A stretch of 64,000 bases of DNA from Pyropia haitanensis. Its lineage: Eukaryota; Rhodophyta; Bangiophyceae; Bangiales; Bangiaceae. A model generated the notes under the pieces. The model was not told the origin of the DNA, did no database searches, and worked only from the letters and a program-made list of their open reading frames with translations. Of this stretch, positions 10,127 to 21,372 are shown piece by piece. The DNA lies in assembly GCA_008729055.1 (NCBI GenBank), contig SDUX01000003.1, positions 1,178,001 through 1,242,000 on the forward strand, written 5' to 3'. The position numbers and the translations under genes are program-made. Position 1 is the stretch's first letter. The number at the start of each line of letters is the position of its first letter.

Positions 10127-10854
10127 GGCGGGGGAGAGGAAATAACCAAAGGAGGAGGGGGGAAAGAGAAAGAGTCAAAGAGGGGAGGGAACTGGCCGGG
10201 GAGAGGGCGGGCCAGGGAGGAAGGGAGAGGGTAGAAAATGGGGGGGTGGAGAAAAGCGGCCAGAAAAAAAAGAAAAGGAGGAGGGATGGAGGCGCGGGGG
10301 AGGAAACAAGTGTGGGCCGGGGGAGCAGCGGGGGGCCGAGCGGCGGGAGGTCCGCGCAGGACCGGGGGAGCGCGGGCGTGGGAGCGGGCAATGGGATGGA
10401 CGGGCGCATCGACGCGAATGGGCCCCCACCCCGTCGATGGGCCACTCCACGACCCGCCGACGGCGACGCGGCAGCACAACCAATTTCAATCTCCGGGTGA
10501 TAAATCGGGGCGCCGCGCTGTGACTCGAATGTGACCCACAACTATGTTTGGTATCGGTGAAGTGGGAGGGATCGATGAACAGCGGATGCATCCAATCATC
10601 ATATGATCATGCATCCGAAGCGACCTCGCCCGACGCGCCACCCCACCCCTGCCCTCCTTCCATGCCGACGCGCACCGCCCTCCCCCGCTGCTCCCGACGC
10701 GCCACCGCCCCCCCTCTCGGCTCCCGACGCACCAACGCTCCCCCGCTTCTCGCCTTTTCCCACCACTGCCGCGGCCGACACCGACCTTTCCGCCAGCAGG
10801 ATGCCGCCGCGCCACGCACATGCACGCACGCCCCGTTCCTCCCGCGTCGCCCCC
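10127..10854. other. Intergenic region upstream of hisG
   Basis: GA-rich on the plus strand from 10,140 to 10,400 (so CT-rich on the hisG sense strand), then a less GC-rich patch near 10,480-10,620 with TGATCATGCATCC and similar palindromic bits. It should contain the hisG promoter and the 3' end of the next minus-strand gene. No gene was seen. Confidence 0.45.
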
Positions 10855-12186
10855 CTACGACCGCCGGTGGCTCGACGCATGGGACCGGCGGTGGCGGCGG
10901 CTACCGCCACCACCTCCACCGCCACCACCACCACCTCCGCCGCCGCGACCACCACCACCACCTCCACCGTCGCCACCCGCTTCCCCCCCCCAGTCGGCCG
11001 ACGCGGCCGACGTGCCACTGCGCCGCCGCCGCCGTTGCCGCGCCCGGCGGCGCTGCTGCTGCTCCTGGCGGTACCCGTCGTCGGGGTCGGCAACGGCCAC
11101 CGACCGGTCGTCGTCGCCCGCCGGCGGTGGGGGCGGCAGGAGGGCCAGCGGCGGCGGGTCGGTTGTGAGCGCCGACGGCCGCCGCCGCCGGTGGCCGTCG
11201 GACCGGCCGTGCCGCCGTGGCGGCAGCGGCATCGTCCGTGGTGGCGGGGATGATGTCGGGGATGCACCGCCCGTGCTGTCGGCGCCGCCGGCGGTCGCGT
11301 TTGCCGTGGCACGGATGGCCGCGGCCAGGGCGGTGACGGCGGCAGCGGCGCCGTCGCCGCCGCCGCCGCGGCTGCCGCTGCTGCTGCCGCTGCCACTCTG
11401 GCCGCTGCCACGCCGACCGCCGCTGTCGTCTCCGTTGCCGCCGTTGTCGCCTCTGTTGCCGCCGCCACCGCCGCTGTCACGACTGCGGGAGGGCTTGGCC
11501 CGCTGGTGCCGCTGATGGGGGTCCCTCTCCTCCCGCCCCCGCACCTCACCATCCCCGCCGCCACTACTGCCGTAGCCATTGGGCGCTCCCCCACGGTTGT
11601 TGTCGTCACTGTCGTCGTCGACGTGATTTTCACCGTCGGAGGCGGCAGTGACGGTGACGGCAGCGGCGGCGACAACGGCCGAGGCGGCGGAGGCGGCGGA
11701 GCGGCGACGACGGGGACGGTCGATGCCAGCAGCGCTGTCCGACAACGGGGGCGGTGCGGCCGACACGGACCGCGAGCGGCGGCCGTGGCGGCCACGGTCG
11801 CCCCCACCCACTCGGCTGTCAACGGCCACGCGACCGGGGCCGCCGCGTCCCGGACTGGCTGTGTCGCGGCCGCCACGCCGGTGGCGGCTGCCGCCATTGG
11901 GCGCGCTAAACGCCACGTCGGTGGACCGCCGGTAGCGGCCGCCGACGCGGTCGCCGTCGCCGTCGCCATCGCCGCCGCCGCCGCCGCCCTCGGTTGACCG
12001 CCGCGCGTGGCGGCCGCGAGGGGCACCCGCGTCACCGGCGACGTCGGGGACGCGCCGCCCGTGGTGGCGGCCTCCCGCCGCGGCGAGCGCGTCGGCCACC
12101 CCGTAGGGGTGCCGCCGGTGGCGGCTTGGCGCTGCGTCCGCGCCGACGCCGTCGGTGGGGCCTTCGGTCGACCGTCGGTGATGGCG

Positions 12187-12220
<34 letters not shown>

Positions 12221-15200
12221 TCGAGCGCGTCGGACGATACGTCGGTGGAGCGCCGATGGCGACCGCCGCCGCCCCCGTCGGGCGCCTCAAACGATACATC
12301 TGTGGACCGGCGGTGGCGGCCGCTACCGTCGGGCGCGTCGGACGACACGTCCGTGGACCGACGGTGACGGTCGCTGGTGCCGTCGGGGGCCTCAAACGAT
12401 ACGTCTGTGGGCCGCCGGTGGCGGCCGCCGCCGCCGCTGCCATCAACCGACCCGTCGGTGGGCCGACGGTGGCGGCCGCCAGCGTCGGCCGCGTCGGCCG
12501 CCCCCTCCGTCGACCGCCGGTGACGGCCGCCGCCGACGCCGTCGGCCGCGTCGGCGGCGCTCTCGGTTGACCGTCGGTGGCGACCGCCACCGCCGCCGCC
12601 ATCGTCCGCGGCAGCCGCGCCACGGGTTGACGACCGCCGGCGACGGCCGTCAGGGGCCCCCACCCCTGATGACCGCCGCGACACCCGCTGCCGAGGGGGC
12701 GCGGGGGCGCTGTCGTGCCGCCCTTCGGCGGCAGCCGCTGCGTCCTTGTGTGGCACGCTGCCGCCGCCGTCCCCGCCGGCACTGCCGCTACTGCCGCCGC
12801 CGCCACCGTCGCCGCCGCCATCACGGCCGTCGTCTCGGCCCGTCGGCGGCGGCGCCGGTGCCGTCCCCGGCGGCGGGGGCAGCGCCGGCGCCACCTCCCC
12901 GTTCACTTCCCCCAGCACCTCCTCGTCAACGGGCGGCGGCGGTGCGAGCAGCTCCGAGTAGTGCCGTCGCGGCACCCCCCGTGTCGCGGACGGGCGGGCT
13001 TTGGCGGACGTCGGGCGTCGCCCTCCCCCCTCCCCATCGCCGCTGCCGCCACTGCCGTTGCCGCTGCCCGCCGGCACGGGCGGTGTGGCGGCGGGGGTGT
13101 CCCCGCCGACCCCCCCGCCCCCCCCGCCACTCGTCCGGCGCAGCACTGCCGAGCACGCCGACGCAGACGACGTCAGCAGCCGCCGCCGCATCGCGCCACC
13201 ACCGACGCTGCCGACGCGGCGCCAAACTGTGCCACCGCCGACGGTCGCGCCGGCCGACGCGGAACCGGGTGTCGCACCGGGCGGCGGCGGCGATGACGCC
13301 GACGCCGTTGCCGCCGCCGCAGCCGCAACAGGCACCGGCACGGACGCGGGGCGTGATGATGTTGCTGCCGCGGCGGTGGCGGTGACGCCCCGCGAGCCAA
13401 ACAGGCGTGCAAATAGGGTCGGCCGCCGGCCGCGCGACGACGCGCGGTGCGGCCGTCCCGTCGGCGGGATGTTGGTCGTTGCCGCGGTTGGTCGCGGCGG
13501 CCGCGGCGCCGCCACCGCCGGCGCATCGCCGGCGCTAGCGCCCCCGCCCTCTGGGTTGTTGGCTTCCCCGGAGGAGGCAACGGCGGCGGCGGCGGCGGCC
13601 GCGTCCTTGGCATGGACGACGGCGGCACCCCCGCCCGCCCCATTCCTGGCGTCCTTGGCGACGGCCGCGACAGCGCCGACGGCGGCGGCAGCAGCGGCCG
13701 CGGCGCCCGCACCCCCACCCTTGCCCTTCGTCGGCGCCTCGCCCGCTGGCGCTGCCACCGCCGCCTCAGTCGCCGCTGCCGCCGTCCGCCCGTGATGCCG
13801 TCCGCCCGTGGACCGCCGCTGCAGGAGGCGGTTGAAAACGGAGCGTCCTCCCCCCCGCCGCCACCGCCCCCGCCCTCGGCGCCGCCGCCGTCGCGCCTTC
13901 CACCCCTTCCCGCGCCAGCCGATGTGGTCCGCGGCGCCCGTGGCGGGTGGAGCCACCACCGGGCGGCCGCTGGGGGGGGGGAGAGGGGGGCGGCCCGGCC
14001 ACCTCTTTCGGGGGGGGAGGAGGGGAGGGAGGGGGAGCGGAGGGGGGCGGCCTTGTCCCATCCCCTGCCCCCGTCGCCGCTGCTGCCGGCCCGTCGTGCG
14101 GCGGGGGTGGGGGTGCCACCCCCACCAATGCCGCCGCCCCCACGGCCACCGTCGCCGCTGCCGTGTCGCCCGTGTCGCCCGGGTCGACGGCGTGGGCGAG
14201 GGCGGCGGCCGCGGCCGCCGACGGTGGCGACGGGGTGTGCGGCCGTCCCTCCCCGCCGCTCACCACCCGTGCACCCGCCGCCCGGGGGGGTGCAAAGCGG
14301 CCGCCGCCGCCGCGCCCAGCCACTGTCGCGGCCCCTGACCCCGCCGGGCTGCTGCTGCTGCCGCCACTTGCGGCGGCGGACGCCGCCCCGGGCGGGGGGG
14401 ACGCCGCTGAGCGTCGTGGCGGGGACGGTGCTTGCGGGGGGGTGTCCCCGCACGAGGACGCGGCCGTCAACGCCACCGTCACGAGCGGCTCGCCTTCGAG
14501 AACTGCCACTGCATCGGCGACAGAGTCTGTAGCGTCCATCACAGCCTCGACGTCGGCGGCCGCCCCCGGTAGCGTGACGACAGCGGTCGTGGCGGCCGCG
14601 TCTTCACCCACGCGGGCATCGTCCCGATTGGTGCCAGTGCGGCCGCTGCCGTCGTCGGTGGTGGGGCGGCCGCCGTCGCCACTGTCGCTGCGCCGCCCGC
14701 CGCTGTTGCTGCGCCGCCTGCCAGCACCGCCACTGTCACCACCGCCGCCGCCACCGTCACCACCGCCACCGCCATCGTCAACATCGCCGCCGCCGCCGCC
14801 ACTGTCGCTGCGCTGGCGGCTGACGCCGTCACGGTTGCCGCCCCCGCCGGTGCTGCTGCTGCGGCGGCGGCCGCGGCGGCCGTCGCCGCCGTCGGGACCT
14901 CCGGCACGGCTGCCATCTCGCCCGTCGCGGGCGTCACGTGTATGGGCGGCCGCGTCGGCCGCACCACCGTCCAGGCGGTCGTCAGTCAATCGCCGTCGAT
15001 GCCGCGACGCGGCTCCGGCGCCGTCTCGGGTGCGAAGGACGAGCGCGCCGCCGCCACCCGCCGCAGCAGACGACACGCCCAGCACCGACAGGGCGTCGGT
15101 GCCTGCGGAGCTGGGCTCGCCGCCCCCAGCGCCGCCGTCCCCGCCGGAGCCCGCCGCCGCCGCCACCGCTGCCGCTGCCGCCGCCGCAGCCGCCGCCGCC

Positions 15201-17163
15201 TCTGCGTCGGCCGCCGCCGCCTCGGCCGCGGCCGCTGCCGCCACCGCAGCCGCCGCGGCGGCGGTGCCGCCGCTTCCACGGCTGCCGCCGCGGCCGAGGC
15301 CGCCCGCGCCCGCCGCTGCAGCGGCCTTGGCGCCCAGCCCGCGGGGGCGAGTGTCCCGCCGACCGCCGCCGCCGCCGCCAGCGCCGCCGCCGCCGCCGCC
15401 ACGACGGGAGACGGGCAGGGAGGTGCACGAGGCGAGGCCCGCCGCGACGCGCGCCGACGCGGCATCGCGGACGTGGCGCCACCTGCCGGGTGCGTCGGCG
15501 CCGTGGATGTGGGCGGTGATGGTTTGCTTTTGGCGGTTGAGCTGAGGGGAAGGGGGAGGGAGGGGGGGGGGAGGAGGCGGGGGGGTTGATGATGCACCAA
15601 GACCAGCGTCGGCACACCAAGGCAAGCAGCGGCGGTCAGTGGGCTGCTCTGTGGCGGTCGTTGCCGCCATCCACGGCGGGCGGCCTCGGCGGCTGCCAGC
15701 GACGGCTCGGCGGCCGGCCGCGGCAGTCGGGCAGCCACGGCGGAGGCGGCCGACCCCGCCCGCACTCTCCACTGCTCGCACGCGGGCCACCGGCGCGTGC
15801 GGCGAGGGGACCGATGGCAGCCCGCCCTCCCTGCTCCCCCCCTCTACCGTCCCACCCTCCCCCACCGACCTCCTTCGCCGCTCACAAGCTCTCGCCCCCC
15901 TCCACGGCAGCACCCGTACCTCTAGGTTGCGCCTCGCAGCTGCAACGCGTGCATCCCCTCCACCCCACCCCCCCCCCCCCCCTCCACCACCGCCGCCACC
16001 ACCGCCACCACCGCCACCCCCCCCCCCTCCCCCCTCAAACGCGCGGATCGCGTCGCCATACGCAGCGGCCGCCTCGGCCAGCCGCCGCTGGCAGTCGAGC
16101 ACCACCCCCAAGTCCAGCAGCGTTTCGCCCGTTGCCACCGCCATGGCCGCTGACCGCGGGGGCGCCGCGCCGGGCGGGGGGAGGTCCCCGTCCCGCGCAC
16201 CCGCCGTCGCCGCCTTGACTTTGGACGCCACCGCCGTCTCGGACGCGGCTGCGCCTGGTGCCGCCGCCCCCGCCGCTGCGCCGGCGGCCGCGTCGTGGGG
16301 CGGCTCCCCCCCCCGGCGGAGGGGCACTCGGCAGAGGCGCGGTCCCCCCCCCCCCCACCCGGCGCGCCCTCCTTCGCCCCCAAGCCACCGCCACCCGTCA
16401 AGCCCGACGCGACGCCCCCACCTCCCGGCGCGGCGCCGAGCAGGCGCAGCGCCTCCCGGAGGTGCCGCTCGGCGCGCCGCATCTTGCCATCGCGCGACAG
16501 CGCGGCGGCGTGCGCGCGGTGCGCCGCCGCCGCCGCGCGCGCGGCCGCGGCGGCCGCCGCGGCGGCCGCCCCGGGCGGACCACCCCCGCTCGCGCCCGCG
16601 GCCGCGGCCGCGGCGGCGGCCGCCGCCGCGGCAGCCGCGGCCGCCTCCTCCTCTCGCCGGCCTGCGAGGGAGGCCGCAGCCGCCGCCGCGGCAGCGGCCA
16701 CGACGGCGCGACCTCCGGCGCCACCGCCGCCTCTGCCGCCACCGCCGCCGCCGCCGCCGCCATCACCGCCGCCACCATCGCCACCACCGCTCTCAACTCC
16801 GCGGCTGCCCCGCGCGGGCGTCGACGCGCTTCGCCGGGGAAGGGGCGCGGTGAGGCCGCCGCCACCGCCGCCGCCGCCGCGCCCCCCCCCGCCAGGGCCG
16901 CCGCCACGTGCCGGGGTGGGCGCCGCTGAGAGGCTCGTGCGGCTGCGCCGCGGGGGAGGCTCCCGCCCGCGAGGGGGCGGCACGCCCGCTGCCGCTGCTG
17001 CCGCATCGGCCACCCCGCGGGGAGGGGGCCACCCATTGCTCATGGACGGTGGGGGGGGCGCCGACGCGCCCCTCCCGGGGTCCACCGCCACCGCAGCCCG
17101 CCGCGGCCCGCCGACACCGCCGCCACTGGTGTCACCACGCCGCCGGCTGACGAGTGCGCCGCC

Positions 17164-17194
<31 letters not shown>

Positions 17195-17550
17195 CTTCCG
17201 CCGCTGCCGCCACCAACGCTACCGCCATTGGCGATGGCCGCGGCCGCCTTGGCGCCGCCGCCGCCGCCCTCGGCGGCGGGACCCGCATCGGCGACGGCCG
17301 CCTCCTTGGCGCCGCCGCCGCCCCCCGAGTCGGCCGCCGCCGCCGCCGCCGCCGCTGCCGCCGCTGCCGCCTGCTGCCGCCGGAGGCCGCTGAGCGTGAC
17401 GGGGGTGGACTTGGCCGCCGCCGCCGCGGTGCGGGTGCCAAAGCGGCCCACCCGGCCGGTCGAGGCGGTGCTGCCGCCACCGTCGGGGGGTGCGCTGCCG
17501 CCGCCGCTCGCGGTGGGGGGGCGGCTTGCCACCCGCCGCAGCAGCTGCAT
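10855..17550 (-). CDS. Very large low-complexity protein with TPR-like helices and RHRRST repeats
   Basis: Probably one gene read from ATG 17550 to the stop at 10855. The N-terminus is Gly/Ala/Ser-rich. A TPR-like pair follows: AALSRDGKMRRAERHLREALRLLG (about 16,440-16,510) and ETLLDLGVVLDCQRRLAEA continuing to AIRAF (about 16,040-16,130). A likely intron (donor GTACGG at 15919, acceptor CAG ending at 15542, phase 0) joins RRNLE to LNRQKQTITAHIHGADAPG. The rest is disordered and ends in the RHRR repeat array. The frame breaks at a C13 run (16344-16356; one base short) and again in G runs near 13,970-14,050 (two bases short or one extra). Function is unknown; a phosphorylated scaffold is a guess. 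It could also be two genes split near 14.0 kb. Confidence 0.5.
11860..12620 (-). repeat. RHRR(S/P)T(D/E) tandem protein repeats
   Basis: Within the large minus-strand protein, a unit of about 18-19 residues (54-57 bases) is repeated roughly ten times. Its core is GGRHRRSTDVS followed by an acidic Asp/Glu-Ala-Pro-Asp-Gly-like stretch. Variants have P for S in the core, E for D, H for R, or RYRR. The inner copies are the most alike and the outer ones degrade in both directions, as expected for unequal crossing-over. Each unit offers an R-x-x-S/T site, the consensus of basophilic kinases. Confidence 0.75.
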
Positions 17551-18307
17551 GCTGTCGAACAACGGTGGTGTAGGATGGGCGGAAGCGAAGGAGCGGAGAT
17601 AGGGTGGGTGCCGCGGGGGGAGCGCAACGGGGGGGGGGGTGTTGCGCGCAGGGAGTAGTGTTCGTTGGTGGTGGTGGAAGGAGGAGCGGAAGGGCAAGGG
17701 GAGGATGGGCGTGGCTGCCTGTGGCGTGTGGAGGAGAGCGTGGTGAAGACCAGCTAGGCCCGTTACGCAGGGGGGGGGGTGTGCTCTTCCAGCGGCCGAG
17801 GCCAGCGGGCGCAAGATGGTCGCAGCGTCCACGGCGGGTGGCAGAAACGGTGGGCGGTACCGCCTCGCGATGGCGGGACGGTCGGGAACACGCCGGTAGT
17901 GGCGTGGCTCGCTCACGCGACACGCGGCGCAGGCGGGAGGGGGCGCGGAGCAGACGATGGCGCCGCGCACACCGCCGCCGCGCGCGGGTGCTAGTCGGTT
18001 GCCCACTACAGTGCACACGCCCGTGCGTTGGCGGCCGCCCCGCCGCGCGCTGGGGCGCACCCCACGGTGAGCGTGGTGGGGGGGGGGGGCGTGGCTGCGG
18101 TGGCGGTGGCGCGCGTCCGCGGCGGCGCGGCCGAAGAGGTGAGCGGCCGACGGAGTCCACCCCCACCCCGCCGTCCTCCCCCTCACTACGCCCCTTTCCC
18201 TCCCTCTTCGTCTGAGCGCCTGGCGCCCGTGCTGGCCCACACTCAGGCAGCACATGCGCCCGCGAGCGGTCGGCCAGTGAGCGCGCCGCCCCGCTCGTGG
18301 TGGTCCT
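17551..18307. other. 5' flank of the retrotransposon, upstream of the TPR-like gene
   Basis: Upstream region of the minus-strand TPR-like gene, cut from its natural continuation at 25188 by the retrotransposon. It has a G run at about 17,629-17,638 and another near 18,078-18,088. No gene was recognised. Confidence 0.45.
18303..18307. repeat. Target-site duplication, left copy (GTCCT)
   Basis: The five bases GTCCT directly precede the 5' LTR and recur directly after the 3' LTR at 25183-25187. A 5-bp duplication is the normal footprint of Copia integrase. Confidence 0.93.
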
Positions 18308-18898
18308 TGTGATTACGCCGCTGCGGGGGGGGCGTGCGCTGCCCCGCACCCTCGTGCCGCGCGGCGAGGCGAGACTCGGACCCAGCCATGTGACCGATGA
18401 TTGGGCGCTGGACCGGATCCTGCCAAGATTGTGGGGGACACGCGTTTGCGTTTGGTCAGACCTCGGCGGGGTGTGACCGAACATCAATGATGTTTGGTCA
18501 AACCCCCGGTGATGGCTGACAGATTGGGTCGGGCCGATTGGCTCGATTATGTGTTTCGCCAGGCCGTGATTGGCCGGTTTGTGCATTGTTTTGCTTGAGT
18601 GGAAGGGGGTGATTCGCGGGTGTTGTCCACAATAGGTGGGCTGATGGCCGTGTGGAGAGGGGGGGCTAGACTTGCGTCTGTGGGCGTGTCGGGGGCGCTC
18701 ACCGCCGCGTGCGGCGGACCTGCCGCCGCGTGCGGGGCGGGGTATAAGAGCACCCGGCCGCGCACCTGAGTGCCGGGCGCCCTCGGCCCGGCAGACTAGA
18801 CATTGGAACTCGCCACCCCGCGTTGGGGTGTCGGGTCGCCGGTGTCTGGCCTCGTGGGGTACACTGCGTTTTTCTCCACATCCTCGCCGATACTCACA
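18308..18898 (+). repeat. 5' LTR
   Basis: 591 bases from TGTGATTACG to CCGATACTCACA. It contains the element promoter: GGGGTATAAGAGC with TATAA at about 18743, which should place transcription start roughly 25-35 bases downstream. Short frames inside it (for example 72 codons on the minus strand) are also in the other LTR and are not considered genes. Confidence 0.93.
18743..18748 (+). promoter_or_regulatory. TATA box of the 5' LTR
   Basis: TATAAG in a G-rich setting, in the expected position within an LTR. The same box occurs in the 3' LTR at about 25027, where it could drive read-through towards MED7. Confidence 0.6.
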
Positions 18899-19057
18899 AT
18901 CGCGATTTCCGTGCCGGCGAGCAGGACGCGCGTTGCACCGCCGGGCGCGCCGGGTGTGCTGGGGTTGCCCGTGCGTGCGTGCATTGCGAGACACCGCGTT
19001 GCCCCTGTGCGGACGCTTTCCGATTACCCTGCCCCTCCCCCGTAACGGGTCTTGACT

Positions 19058-19074
19058 CCCCCACGACGTGGGGG
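19058..19074 (+). other. Perfect hairpin in the retrotransposon leader
   Basis: CCCCCAC and GTGGGGG (7 bp) with a three-base GAC loop. Its position in the leader fits a genomic-RNA packaging or dimer-initiation element, but this role is inferred only from location and shape. Confidence 0.5.
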
Positions 19075-19347
19075 TTCCTTTCCTTGGGGGAGGCTTGGTC
19101 ACGTTGATCTGGCGCGTGGCTCGTCCTCTTTCGGGGAAGGCATTGCCGCTGAAACCTGGAGTCGGGTCGCCCGTGTCGAGGCCAGTGACGGAGGTGTGCG
19201 TGTGGCGACCCGGGAGAGCGACGAGGCAGATTTCCCTTGCACTAGCGGACGGGCACACTGGTACCACACGTGCGCGTCTCGGTGTGTAGCTCCGTGCGGG
19301 CCAACGCGAGTGCCGCGGCGTGCGCGTACGTGCTCGTGTACTTGCGG

Positions 19348-19444
19348 GAGCTGGACCTTGGTGTGCGGGGGGAGCTGGACCTTGGTGTGCGGGGGGAGCT
19401 GGACCTCGGCGTGCGGGGGGGAGCTGGACCTCGGTGTGCGTGGG
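19348..19444 (+). repeat. Four 24-25 bp tandem repeats in the leader
   Basis: The unit GAGCTGGACCTTGGTGTGCG plus a G tail begins at 19348, 19372, 19396 and 19421. Only a T/C change and the G-tail length vary between units. Confidence 0.85.
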
Positions 19445-19530
19445 GGGACACTCGATTGCTTGTGTCAATTGGGGGGTGGGCCGGTTCGCGTGGCCCTCGC
19501 GCCCTGGATCAACACAAGAAGGCACAAGGT

Positions 19531-19600
19531 CAAGGTCAAGCCCAAGATCAAGGTGGTGGTCAAGGTCAAGCCCAAGACCAAGGTGGTGGTCAAGGTCAAG
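19531..19600 (+). repeat. 30-bp tandem repeat in the leader
   Basis: Two full copies and a third partial copy of a 30-base unit starting CAAGGTCAAGCCCAAG. The full copies at 19531 and 19561 differ at one base. It ends about 36 bases before the gag start. Confidence 0.85.
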
Positions 19601-19635
19601 CACGACTTTGAGAGGACCCTGTTGCGCTTGTCGCC

Positions 19636-21372
19636 ATGTCAACCGAAAGTAACCCCCCTCCGGCTTTTATGCCTCGCGCAATCATGGCGCAAATGTCCGA
19701 GATGCAGCAGGGGCTGATCATGGCCGTGCGTGCACTGACTGCGGACGCAGAAGAGGACCAAGTCACCGGAGAAGAGTTGCGGGCGCAACTGGCGGACCTG
19801 TACCCGCCCACGGTCCTCTTGGGCCCTGACATGATGCGCCAACCTTTCATCCATCAGCAGCTGCTAGCCTGGCTTCGCACCCACGAAGTCTACCTCGGGG
19901 GGACTGAAGACATGCGGAGCGTCAAGCGGCTCGCTGCTACGCTGTATCCGGCTGGTGGGGACAAGGTGGCGGCACAGCAGATATTGGCCAACATTGACAA
20001 CTGCAACGAGAGCCTGTGCCGGTACGCCACCGCGCCGGGGGCGTATGGTCGGACTGCCGGCCCAGAGGGGTTTGTGTCCACTCCTCCCTCTGGGGCTCGC
20101 TCTGCTGCTCTTGCCGACGCTTCGGCAGCAAGTGACGACCGCGACGACGTCCCGCCGCCCAACCTGGGGACCCAAGACGCCCGGTCGGGACTGCCACCGC
20201 TCGCGTCGTTTGGGCGCCCAGCGAACCAGGGGAACGTCGCGGGCGGTCGACCCCAGATTGACCTAGGGCCGACGCACTCGGGGCATGGGGCGGACTCTAT
20301 GGATGCGACGGACAACACCTTGGCGCACCGCATCTCGCTACGCTTTAAGGACAGCAGCTCCAAGTTCTCTGGTGACCCCAACGAGTGCCTCGACGATTTC
20401 GTGGCCGATTATGAGCTGGTGTGCCGCGACTACGGGCTGTCACGCATGCAGATGCTGCGTTACTTCTACAACCTCCTTAGTGGCGACGCGAAGCGATTCT
20501 ACCTAAACGAGCTCGTCCATGTCGTTGACACCTACGATTCGATGGTCATGCGCCTCCGAAACGAGTACCACTCCGACGTGCGCCAGAGCCAGGCGCGCAA
20601 CAAGCTGGCGTCCTTGCGCATGAAGGCGTTTGAGTCCAAGGGAATGTCGGTCGAGGCGGCGTTGACGTCGACGTACCAGGCGGTCCTAACGGGCTCAAAG
20701 CTTCTCCCACCGTCGCACTCCGGTGAGGTGTTTCGAGTTGAATATCTTCGAGATGCGGTGGTTGGCTACGATTGGGCCACGGAGCCGTTGAGCCGTGTAT
20801 CCACTCACAAGCTCGGGTTCCAGAAGCTGTATGGAGAGCTGCAGGCCGCCCTCTTCCAGCACCAGGAGGCCAAGCGTGCTCGGATCCAGGACGCCGCGTC
20901 GGGCGTCGCCACCAAGATGGACGACGACAACGAGGTCAGCACGTTTTATCAAGGCCAAGGCCGGTATGAGCGCAAGCATGTGGGAGTTGGGAACCGTGCT
21001 GTGCAGCAGTCGACGGGGCGATTTAACCCCCTCTCAATTATGGGGTGTTTCAATTGTGACAACCCCAAGCACACCATCAACGACTGCCCGCTGCCGCGGG
21101 ACGTCGCGCGAGCTGCCCTTAAGCGCCTCGAGTACCTGTCCAAGCGCAAGGCGGGGCGGGGCGCAACTGCTCAAGTACTGTTTGAGCTATGCACGCAGAT
21201 TAACGAGACTGCTGCCACGGTAGCAGAGGCGGTCAACTCGGAGGAGGATGCCCCCAAACCACCGGAAGATCTCGAGCCCGACACACTCTTTGCTGCTCTG
21301 GTGAGTGGGTCTGCTACTGTCGACGCGGAAGAAGGCGACAATGATGGGCAGGTTTTTGCTCAGAGGGATTGA
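19636..21372 (+). CDS. gag: Retrotransposon Gag (nucleocapsid-type zinc knuckle)
   Basis: A 578-residue structural protein that forms the cytoplasmic virus-like particle and binds element RNA. The start ATG 19636 has a good context (GTCGCC before it). A central region (DEFSGD-like SSKFSGDPNECLDDFVADYEL, about residues 236-256) resembles the capsid part of Copia/retrotransposon gag families. Near residue 470 there is one CCHC zinc knuckle, C-F-N-C-x4-H-x4-C, the RNA-binding motif. The C-terminus is acidic. It ends at TGA 21370-21372, and pol continues in the -1 frame, so Gag would be made on its own most of the time and extended to Gag-Pol by frameshifting. Confidence 0.92.
   Translation: MSTESNPPPAFMPRAIMAQMSEMQQGLIMAVRALTADAEEDQVTGEELRAQLADLYPPTVLLGPDMMRQPFIHQQLLAWLRTHEVYLGGTEDMRSVKRLAATLYPAGGDKVAAQQILANIDNCNESLCRYATAPGAYGRTAGPEGFVSTPPSGARSAALADASAASDDRDDVPPPNLGTQDARSGLPPLASFGRPANQGNVAGGRPQIDLGPTHSGHGADSMDATDNTLAHRISLRFKDSSSKFSGDPNECLDDFVADYELVCRDYGLSRMQMLRYFYNLLSGDAKRFYLNELVHVVDTYDSMVMRLRNEYHSDVRQSQARNKLASLRMKAFESKGMSVEAALTSTYQAVLTGSKLLPPSHSGEVFRVEYLRDAVVGYDWATEPLSRVSTHKLGFQKLYGELQAALFQHQEAKRARIQDAASGVATKMDDDNEVSTFYQGQGRYERKHVGVGNRAVQQSTGRFNPLSIMGCFNCDNPKHTINDCPLPRDVARAALKRLEYLSKRKAGRGATAQVLFELCTQINETAATVAEAVNSEEDAPKPPEDLEPDTLFAALVSGSATVDAEEGDNDGQVFAQRD

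Larger units (their letters stand above)
18899..19635 (+). other. Retrotransposon leader (untranslated region)
   Basis: 737 bases between the 5' LTR and gag. No TGG-starting primer-binding site lies just after the LTR. It contains a perfect hairpin (19058-19074) and two tandem repeat arrays (19348-19444 and 19531-19600). Upstream ATGs occur, so gag translation may need leaky scanning or another mechanism. Confidence 0.6.

Noticed and set aside
11860..12620. CRISPR-like spaced repeat
   Set aside because: The 54-57 base periodicity is in codon register, units are contiguous and degenerate, and the setting is a eukaryotic coding frame.
18547..18765. 72-codon minus-strand frame, repeated in the other LTR
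   Set aside because: It is the same LTR sequence twice and lies across the LTR promoter. Nothing suggests a gene.
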